From positions 1 to 9,571 of the forward strand of contig SKJA01000060.1 of assembly GCA_007116105.1 (NCBI GenBank): DNA of 9,571 nucleotides, given 5' to 3'. This stretch comes from Candidatus Izemoplasma sp. Lineage in GTDB: Bacteria; Bacillota_I; Bacilli_A; Izemoplasmatales; Izemoplasmataceae. The notes under the pieces were generated by a model. It was not told the DNA's origin. It searched no databases and was given only the letters and a program-made list of their open reading frames with translations. Shown one piece after another: positions 1 to 4,734 of the stretch (its first letter is position 1; every line of letters begins with the position of its first letter). A program made the translations under genes and the position numbers.

Positions 1-1113
1 ACCGATTTGGGGGTGCATGTCGCAGGCGAAGTCAAAGCCTTTGATTTTGAAAGTTATTTTGGCCGAAAATTGATTAAGCGTTACGACCGCTTCATTCAAA
101 TGGCCATGATTGCGACCAAAGAAGCCATGAATGATGCACAGTTACCGCTAGACACGTTAGATGCGACGAAGATGGGGGTCTATTATGGCAGTGGGATTGG
201 TGGGCTTGAAACCATCGCTTTAGAAGAAACCAAGGGTCAAACCAAAGGGTATGACCGCTTATCACCTTTCTTCATTCCTATGGCCATCATTAACTTAGCC
301 GCGGGAAACATTGCGATTGAATATGGCGCCAAAGGCATGGTCACCGCTTCGGTGACCGCATGTGCTTCTGCGACAAACTCAATTGGCGATGCGTTTCGTG
401 CCTTACGGGACGGCTATTTAGACGTTGCCATTACAGGAGGCGCTGAAGCCTCCATTACCCCTCTAGGTTTAGGGGGCTTTAAAGTCATGCATGCCCTCAG
501 TAAAGAACACGATCCTAACACGGCCTGTCGTCCCTTTGACTTAGAACGCTCAGGCTTTGTGATGGGTGAGGGCGCGGGCACCCTGGTGCTTGAAACCCTC
601 GAACACGCACAGGCCAGAGGCGCACACATCTACGGTGAAATCGTGGGTTATGGCGCCACGTGTGATGCCTCACACATCACTGCCCCAGACCCTGAGGGTG
701 AGGGTGCCTTGCAGTCGATGAAGATGGCCGTTGATGAAGCGGGCATACCGTTGACAAGCATCGATTACATCAACGCCCATGGGACTTCAACCCCGCTCAA
801 CGACAAAACCGAAACAAAAGCCATTAAACGCCTCTTTGAGGCACATAGTACACAGTTGCTTGTCTCATCAACCAAATCGATGAGTGGGCATCTCCTGGGG
901 GCTTCAGGTGCCTTAGAAGCGATTTTAACGGTGCTCGCACTCAAACATGGTCAAGTGCCACCGACCATCAATCATCAAACCCCCGATCCTGAGTGTGATT
1001 TAGACATTGTGCCGAACCAAGCACGTACGAAACCACTTCGATACGCACTTTCAAACTCTTTAGGGTTTGGTGGTCATAACGCGACGCTATGTTTCAAACG
1101 ATGGGAGAGTTAA
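1..1113 (+). CDS. fabF: Beta-ketoacyl-ACP synthase II, 5'-truncated by window edge
   Basis: This condensing enzyme of type II fatty acid synthesis extends acyl-ACP with malonyl-ACP in the cytoplasm. The frame is open from base 1 (T-D-L-G-V-H...), so the gene starts outside the window. An internal TTG at 7 is not a credible start, because the family is about 410 residues and roughly 40 N-terminal residues are missing. The Cys-His-His thiolase-fold triad is complete: Cys in TACASA (codon 361-363), His in NAHGTSTPLND (codon 778-780) and His in SGHLLGASGA (codon 889-891). The C-terminal NSLGFGGHNAT glycine-rich motif is also present. FabF is preferred over FabB on overall sequence character, a judgement from memory. 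The TAA stop lies one base before the fabZ start codon, so the two genes are almost certainly co-transcribed and translationally coupled. Confidence 0.95.
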   Translation, partial: TDLGVHVAGEVKAFDFESYFGRKLIKRYDRFIQMAMIATKEAMNDAQLPLDTLDATKMGVYYGSGIGGLETIALEETKGQTKGYDRLSPFFIPMAIINLAAGNIAIEYGAKGMVTASVTACASATNSIGDAFRALRDGYLDVAITGGAEASITPLGLGGFKVMHALSKEHDPNTACRPFDLERSGFVMGEGAGTLVLETLEHAQARGAHIYGEIVGYGATCDASHITAPDPEGEGALQSMKMAVDEAGIPLTSIDYINAHGTSTPLNDKTETKAIKRLFEAHSTQLLVSSTKSMSGHLLGASGALEAILTVLALKHGQVPPTINHQTPDPECDLDIVPNQARTKPLRYALSNSLGFGGHNATLCFKRWES

Positions 1114-1114
1114 C

Positions 1115-1543
1115 ATGATTTACAACAGCGATCAAATCAAGCAAATACTTCCGCATCGATATCCGTTTTTGCTCGTGGATGCCGTGCTTGAAAAATCAAA
1201 CTTAGAGAAGATTAAAGCAATCAAAAATGTGACTGTGAATGAACCATTCTTTCAAGGCCACTTTCCGGAAAAACATGTCATGCCTGGGGTTTTGATTATC
1301 GAAGCCCTCGCTCAAGCTGGTGCGATTTTACTGCTAAGTCACGAACAGTACCAAGGGAAGCTGGCTTATTTTGCAGGCATTGACAAGTGTCGCTTCAAGC
1401 GTCAAGTTGTGCCGGGCGACCAATTGCTTTTAACGGTTGAAATCTTAAAGCTCAAAGGCCAAGTTGGAAAAGCGAAAGCGGTGGCCACAGTCAACGGTGA
1501 ACTGGCCGCGACAGCGGAGATCATGTTTGCGATTGAGTTATAA
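1115..1543 (+). CDS. fabZ: 3-hydroxyacyl-ACP dehydratase
   Basis: FabZ dehydrates beta-hydroxyacyl-ACP to trans-2-enoyl-ACP in the fatty acid elongation cycle. The protein has 142 residues, normal for this hot-dog fold family. Hallmarks are LPHRYPFLLVD near residues 12-22 and GHFPEKHVMPGVLIIEALAQAG at about 48-69. The catalytic pair His49 and Glu63 falls exactly at the family's usual positions. The frame is open upstream to 1067, but the ATG at 1115 is chosen because FabZ homology begins there and a GGGAG Shine-Dalgarno (1103-1107) sits seven bases before it, inside the end of fabF. The gene ends at a bidirectional terminator shared with the convergent dut gene. It is the last gene of the fatty acid operon visible here. 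Confidence 0.96.
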   Translation: MIYNSDQIKQILPHRYPFLLVDAVLEKSNLEKIKAIKNVTVNEPFFQGHFPEKHVMPGVLIIEALAQAGAILLLSHEQYQGKLAYFAGIDKCRFKRQVVPGDQLLLTVEILKLKGQVGKAKAVATVNGELAATAEIMFAIEL

Positions 1544-1573
1544 AAAAAAACGAGTGATTTCACTCGTTTTTTT
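1544..1573. terminator. Bidirectional intrinsic terminator between fabZ and dut
   Basis: An inverted repeat (CGAGTG, loop ATTT, CACTCG) is flanked by seven A on the left and seven T on the right, so it gives a U-tailed hairpin in both directions. It follows the fabZ stop codon directly, and its T run touches the dut stop codon (1572-1574), so one element serves both convergent genes. Confidence 0.9.
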
Positions 1574-2006
1574 ATCGTCCCGTACTGCCAAAACCACCCG
1601 CACGGACGTGTTTTGGAGGACGTTCATCGGTTGCTTTTAAGTAGGTTTGAAAAATGCCTTGGGCAATCCGTTCACCTTTTTCAAGTGTGATGGGTTGATC
1701 TGAAAAGTTGTACAGTTGAACAAAGATGGCGCCATCGTTGGAAGAGTTACCATAATAATCAGCATCAATGATGCCCACATTATTTGGGATGGTCAACCCT
1801 TTCATCGCCAAAGAACTTCTCGGATAGAGCATCAAAACCTCCTGGTCTTGCATGTAGGCCTTGATTCCAGTGGGGGCTTTAACGATGGCTTTTGGCTCAA
1901 GCGTCATCGCTTCGCAAATCGCAATATCGTATCCAGCGCTTCGCAAGGTTGAACGTTTGGGTAAATCAATGTTTTGATAGCCCTTGGCCACTTCAAAACC
2001 ACGCAT
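1572..2006 (-). CDS. dut: Deoxyuridine 5'-triphosphate nucleotidohydrolase (trimeric dUTPase)
   Basis: dUTPase hydrolyses dUTP to dUMP and diphosphate, keeping uracil out of DNA and feeding dTMP synthesis. The 144-residue protein carries all five conserved motifs of the trimeric family: I, AGYDI (24-28); II, PRSSLA (62-67); III, NNVGIIDADYYGN (75-87) with the catalytic Asp in IDADY; IV, GERIAQGIF; and V, the C-terminal RAGGFGSTGR that closes over the nucleotide. The opening MRGFEV and the short insertion after motif III resemble dUTPases of lactobacilli and mollicutes. The ATG at 2006 is supported by an AAAGGAGT Shine-Dalgarno (2013-2020, minus strand). It is the only minus-strand gene in the window, lying between the fatty acid genes and the B12 operon with no obvious functional link to either. 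Confidence 0.96.
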   Translation of the reverse strand: MRGFEVAKGYQNIDLPKRSTLRSAGYDIAICEAMTLEPKAIVKAPTGIKAYMQDQEVLMLYPRSSLAMKGLTIPNNVGIIDADYYGNSSNDGAIFVQLYNFSDQPITLEKGERIAQGIFQTYLKATDERPPKHVRAGGFGSTGR

Positions 2007-2031
2007 AACATCACTCCTTTGAGATGCTCCA

Positions 2032-2060
2032 ATTATAGCATATTCTTCCTTGACTTGAGT
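2032..2060 (-). promoter_or_regulatory. Promoter of dut
   Basis: On the minus strand a perfect TATAAT (2032-2037) is preceded by TG one base away, making an extended -10. No good -35 hexamer is seen at the right spacing (around 2055-2060), which is tolerable for an extended -10 promoter. Transcription would start near 2025, leaving a leader of about 20 bases containing the Shine-Dalgarno. Confidence 0.75.
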
Positions 2061-2078
2061 TAAGAATTAAGACATAAT
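2050..2078 (+). promoter_or_regulatory. Promoter of the riboswitch-led B12 operon
   Basis: TTGACT (2050-2055), a 17-base spacer and CATAAT (2073-2078) make a near-consensus sigma-70/SigA promoter. Predicted transcription start is about 2085, a few bases before the riboswitch P1 stem. It is divergent from and interleaved with the dut promoter. Confidence 0.8.
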
Positions 2079-2088
2079 AAAGAGGAAC

Positions 2089-2230
2089 TTAGGTGTTTTT
2101 AACATAACAGGGAATTGGGTGAGACTCCCAAGCTGTCCCAGCAACCGTAATTCGGACGAAATGCAATAACCACTGCGCAAGCGGGAAGGTGCAAAGTAGA
2201 AAGAAGATGAGCCGGTAGACCTACCTAACG
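2089..2230 (+). ncRNA. Cobalamin riboswitch aptamer
   Basis: The RNA senses a cobalamin and controls the downstream operon in cis. Conserved blocks appear in the correct order: GGTGAGACTCCC (2118-2129); TCCCAGCAACCGTA (2136-2149), equivalent to the CCCGCAACTGT core; a CACTG...GCGGGAAGG arm (2171-2189) typical of adenosylcobalamin-class aptamers; and the B12 box AGCCGGTAGACCTACCT (2210-2226). A closing P1 stem can form between TTAGGT (2089-2094) and ACCTAA (2223-2228). Class assignment (Cbl-I) comes from the presence of that peripheral arm and is less certain than the family. A terminator follows before the first gene, so transcription attenuation on ligand binding is the likely mechanism. Confidence 0.93.
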
Positions 2231-2261
2231 TTCAAGTAGTAAAGCTCCTGGGTATGAGTGA

Positions 2262-2303
2262 TTACGTCAATCTTATACTTTTTTTGTCGTAAGATTTTCG
2301 TAA
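2262..2303 (+). promoter_or_regulatory. Hairpin in the riboswitch expression platform (possible antiterminator)
   Basis: AATCTTA (2269-2275) pairs perfectly with TAAGATT (2290-2296). A further TTACG/CGTAA helix (2262-2266 with 2299-2303) can form outside a 2x2 internal loop. The outer helix uses the first two bases of the downstream terminator stem, so the structures may compete weakly. Upstream, a short CTC/GAG hairpin near 2245-2258 with CTGGG in its loop may be the kissing-loop partner (L13) of the aptamer. Roles are inferred. Confidence 0.45.
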
Positions 2304-2326
2304 ACCATCCGGGCGATGGTTTTTTT
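2302..2326 (+). terminator. Riboswitch-controlled intrinsic terminator
   Basis: AAACCATC and GATGGTTT form an eight-base-pair hairpin with a CGGGC loop, followed by a seven-T run (2320-2326). It lies between the aptamer and the first gene of the operon, 24 bases before the ATG, so readthrough is required for expression. This fits a cobalamin OFF switch. Confidence 0.88.
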
Positions 2327-2349
2327 AATACATTTTATTGGAGGAAGAC

Positions 2350-3603
2350 ATGAAAAAATTACTGAGTATGGTACTTCTAGGGTTTACCCTAATGGTGTTA
2401 ACTGCGTGTGGCTCTAATGGCATTTCTCAAGCCGATTACGATGCGCTTGTCGCACAAAACCAAGCGCTTCAAGCGCAACTGGATACGCTTCAAGGTGAGC
2501 GGGATCGTTTACAAGAACAAGTTGATGATTTGTTTGAACAACTGAGTGAGTTCTTAGACCGTGAAGTCGACGCGATGGTGACGTTTGTGATTGAAACAGA
2601 CGACCCTGAAGTACTCAATGTTCCCTATTTATCGTCTATGGACCTTTCGATTTTCGAAATATTAACGGGCGTTTTACGTCAGCGTATGGTGTACAACACC
2701 GATTTTGGCTCTCCTTTTATCACAGGCGTTGGCGCCATGCAGACGCAGTTCGGAAACTTTATACAGATTTTACGTAATGGTGTGCCTTTAGAGGTTGGCA
2801 TCGGTGAGGCGACCCATGAAAACGGGGATGTCTTTACTTTCCGCTTAATGTGGTGGGACGATCGTGCAGAAGCCGTGCATTCAATTCTATCAACGTATGA
2901 AGACACCCTTCTTGAATCTGCCTTAGCAACGAATAATTTCTACTTGCATCAAGCGTTTGCGCTGCGTTACCGTGGCACAGACTTAGAGCGTAGCTTTAAC
3001 GCTACGCCAGCGGATACCGCCGCAGGGTTGGTTGGACAGCTTCTTGTCGCTCGAGCGCTTGGGGTTTCTGAAACCGCATATGCGGATGCGTTGATTGCCC
3101 TATTACCGAGTTTGACGATGACCGATGAATTCTTATTCTTAAACAGTTTAGTATACGTTGCAATTGAGTCGTACAATCACTTAAACGTCAACAATTTCAT
3201 CGATGCGTTTAGCGCCTATGTCGATGCGCTTGACCTCGAGGCGCTTGCGTCTACCGACGCCTTAGCGATGCTTGTTTTAGCGACGCATTATGATCTAAGT
3301 CATTTTGATGCGGTTGAACGCCTTGTGACCTTGGCCAAAGAAGCCGACAACAGCGCAACGCTTGCCTTAAGCATTGCGGCGCTTATTGTCGGTGGGGAAA
3401 ACCCACTTAACATCACCAACGAAGACGACGTCAACTTGGTGGATCTCCTGCTCGAATACCATTTGGGTGGAGGCCTGTTCAAATGGCAAATGGGTGATAC
3501 CCAAGCAGACACAATGTTTTCAACACCCCAAAGTCTACTCGCTCTTTCGATGATTGAAAATTTCCTCAACAATCAAACGGTTCAGCCGTTTTTAAAACCG
3601 TAG
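2350..3603 (+). CDS. Transcobalamin-like surface lipoprotein (DUF4430-like beta domain plus alpha-toroid-like domain), putative corrinoid binder
   Basis: This 417-residue protein is probably exported and lipid-anchored: a lysine start, a hydrophobic stretch and a lipobox LTAC with the lipid-acceptor Cys20. Residues about 27-70 are a heptad-like, Gln/Leu/Asp-rich coiled coil, a likely stalk. Residues about 77-170 match the DUF4430 (transcobalamin C-terminal-like) pattern: a beta start, SIFEILTGV, then FGNFIQILRNG (N143-G144) and ENGDVFTF. Residues about 185-417 are helical, with GGGLFKW (373-379) and FSTPQSLLAL (390-399) resembling alpha/alpha-toroid repeats of transcobalamin and prenyltransferase-like proteins. 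The order (beta before alpha) is the reverse of animal transcobalamin. The ATG at 2350 is chosen over the in-frame TTG at 2338, which precedes the GGAGGA ribosome binding site (2340-2345). The B12 role is inferred from the riboswitch and fold resemblance. A generic solute-binding lipoprotein is the alternative. Confidence 0.72.
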   Translation: MKKLLSMVLLGFTLMVLTACGSNGISQADYDALVAQNQALQAQLDTLQGERDRLQEQVDDLFEQLSEFLDREVDAMVTFVIETDDPEVLNVPYLSSMDLSIFEILTGVLRQRMVYNTDFGSPFITGVGAMQTQFGNFIQILRNGVPLEVGIGEATHENGDVFTFRLMWWDDRAEAVHSILSTYEDTLLESALATNNFYLHQAFALRYRGTDLERSFNATPADTAAGLVGQLLVARALGVSETAYADALIALLPSLTMTDEFLFLNSLVYVAIESYNHLNVNNFIDAFSAYVDALDLEALASTDALAMLVLATHYDLSHFDAVERLVTLAKEADNSATLALSIAALIVGGENPLNITNEDDVNLVDLLLEYHLGGGLFKWQMGDTQADTMFSTPQSLLALSMIENFLNNQTVQPFLKP

Positions 3604-3606
3604 TTC

Positions 3607-4029
3607 ATGCGGCGTAAACTGAGTGTCAGTTTTCTTGTCTTAGCACTTAGTGCCTTCGCGCTTTGGCTTTGGCAAGACAGTTTCACATCCAACGAAGGCA
3701 ATGTGGTCATTGAGTTGCGTGACGAAGGACAGTTAATTCGTTCAGTCGCCACGCCTTTGACCACAGAAGACAGCTTGTTTTCCTTGCTTGATGCACATTT
3801 CGAGGTGGTCTGTGCGACCCCCTTTTACACCCCTGATACACAGTGTGCTCAAAGTCCGACGTTAGGGCGTGCGATTTTAGGTATTGATGGTTTAATGACC
3901 GATTGGCAACGTACTTTTTTTCAAATCCGACTCAACGGAGTGCATGCGAATTTTGGTGTGGACACCTTAGTGCTTGACGATGGTGATGTGGTCACCTTCG
4001 ATCGTATTGCGGTTCAATCAGCACCGTAA
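3607..4029 (+). CDS. Small membrane-anchored DUF4430-like (transcobalamin beta-domain-like) protein
   Basis: The 140-residue protein has an N-terminal signal or anchor helix (about 5-22, preceded by MRRK) with no lipobox, then a single extracytoplasmic domain. That domain follows the DUF4430 pattern: a first strand VVIELRDEGQ, EDSLFSLLDAHF, W100, FQIRLNG (N110-G111), a Gly before the last strands and LDDGDVVTF (123-131). Cys69 and Cys80 could form a disulfide. It resembles the beta domain of the preceding lipoprotein, so the operon carries two such domains. It starts four bases after the upstream TAG and has no clear Shine-Dalgarno, suggesting translational coupling. The function is inferred: a second corrinoid-contacting subunit, or a bridge between lipoprotein and transporter. 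The family call is from remembered motif spacing. Confidence 0.68.
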   Translation: MRRKLSVSFLVLALSAFALWLWQDSFTSNEGNVVIELRDEGQLIRSVATPLTTEDSLFSLLDAHFEVVCATPFYTPDTQCAQSPTLGRAILGIDGLMTDWQRTFFQIRLNGVHANFGVDTLVLDDGDVVTFDRIAVQSAP

Positions 4030-4042
4030 AGGAAGTGATTCA

Positions 4043-4570
4043 ATGAGCGTTCGTAAAATGACGACGATGGCTGTACTGACAAGCATTCTGCTTGTTCAAG
4101 AACAACTCTTAACCTTTATTCCTAATGTCCAGTTCACGACTTTATTAGTTCTTCTTTTTGTGACGCATTTTACCTTCAAAGAAAGCATGATCATGTTGTT
4201 GGTCTATGTGTTTCTCGACAGTCTTTGGATGGGCGCGCTCAATCCTTTAATCATGGTGCCAATGTATCTGGGCTGGGCACTCATTCCAATGTTCTATCAC
4301 ACGGTGCTAAAACGCACTCAAAACGTTCATGTTTTGGCGCTTTTCGGCCTATTCATGGGCAGTCTTTATGGGTTTGTTTTTGTGCCCTTCGCGGTGCTTC
4401 AAACCGGTGTCTCAGCGCAAGTCTACATTCTTGCGGATATCCCTTTTCAAATTGTGATGGGCCTCAGTAATTTTATGACGATTTACTGGCTGTACGCTCC
4501 TTTGAAACAACGTTTCAAAGAAGCCGCGTTACACCAGTCGTGGAGCCTTGAACTCACCCACTTAAATTAA
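4043..4570 (+). CDS. ECF-type transporter S component, putatively for cobalamin or a corrinoid precursor
   Basis: The 175-residue, highly hydrophobic protein has about six membrane segments (roughly 7-26, 31-44, 48-66, 69-88, 96-120, 132-156), the usual size and topology of an energy-coupling factor substrate-binding subunit. QEQLLTFIPNVQFT near the first loop and the conserved-looking NPLIMVPMYLGW and DIPFQIVMGLSN stretches fit this class. No ATPase or EcfT gene is nearby, so it would use a shared energizing module encoded elsewhere. The frame opens at 3974, but the ATG at 4043 is chosen because it has an AAAGGAAG ribosome binding site (4028-4035) and the membrane protein begins there. Substrate assignment rests on the upstream B12 riboswitch. 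I cannot name it CbrT from sequence alone. It ends at a strong terminator. Confidence 0.72.
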   Translation: MSVRKMTTMAVLTSILLVQEQLLTFIPNVQFTTLLVLLFVTHFTFKESMIMLLVYVFLDSLWMGALNPLIMVPMYLGWALIPMFYHTVLKRTQNVHVLALFGLFMGSLYGFVFVPFAVLQTGVSAQVYILADIPFQIVMGLSNFMTIYWLYAPLKQRFKEAALHQSWSLELTHLN

Positions 4571-4572
4571 GG

Positions 4573-4601
4573 AAAAATGCTTGCCACCAAGCATTTTTTT
4601 T
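4573..4601 (+). terminator. Terminator of the B12 operon
   Basis: AAAAATGCTTG (4573-4583), loop CCAC, CAAGCATTTTT (4588-4598) and a T run to 4601 form an 11-base-pair U-tailed hairpin two bases after the S component stop codon. Its loop also holds part of the -35 box of the rpsB promoter. Confidence 0.92.
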
Positions 4602-4609
4602 GTTATACT
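4581..4609 (+). promoter_or_regulatory. Promoter of rpsB, overlapping the preceding terminator
   Basis: TTGCCA (4581-4586), exactly 17 bases, then TATACT (4604-4609) fit a SigA-type promoter. Start of transcription is predicted near 4616, giving a leader of about 120 bases. The -35 lies in the loop region of the upstream terminator hairpin. Confidence 0.75.
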
Positions 4610-4631
4610 AACCAATGCCGTAAAATACACA

Positions 4632-4698
4632 CATTCGGGGAGCGCACCGCCAAGAGCTTAAACATAGGTTTGAGTGGTGGGGTGTGAAGAGCCGAATG
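4632..4698 (+). promoter_or_regulatory. Structured rpsB mRNA leader, candidate S2 autoregulatory element
   Basis: Three nested helices can be read by eye. P1 pairs CATTCGG (4632-4638) with CCGAATG (4692-4698). P2 pairs CGCACC (4643-4648) with GGTGTG (4681-4686, one G-U). P3 pairs CTTAAAC (4657-4663) with GTTTGAG (4668-4674, one T-G) over an ATAG loop. GCC (4649-4651) may add pairs with GGT (4676-4678). The element ends about 20 bases before the rpsB ribosome binding site. Ribosomal protein leaders commonly control such operons, and S2 autoregulation of rpsB-tsf is known in gamma-proteobacteria. Whether this RNA is a homologous or independent leader is unknown. Confidence 0.6.
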
Positions 4699-4734
4699 GC
4701 GGAAAAATCAAAAAAAATAGGAGGCCTAAGTTTT

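Noticed and set aside
2007..2349. Possible small protein gene in the 343-base gap between dut and the lipoprotein gene
   Set aside because: The space is filled by promoters, the cobalamin riboswitch and its terminator; no frame with a plausible start signal was seen.
3974..4042. Longer S component overlapping the DUF4430 gene
   Set aside because: The extra 23 residues are hydrophilic and out of character for the N-terminal helix; ATG 4043 has a good ribosome binding site.
4684..4734. In-frame N-terminal extension of rpsB from an upstream ATG
   Set aside because: It lies in the structured leader, upstream of the AGGAGG site, and S2 homology begins at the ATG at 4735.
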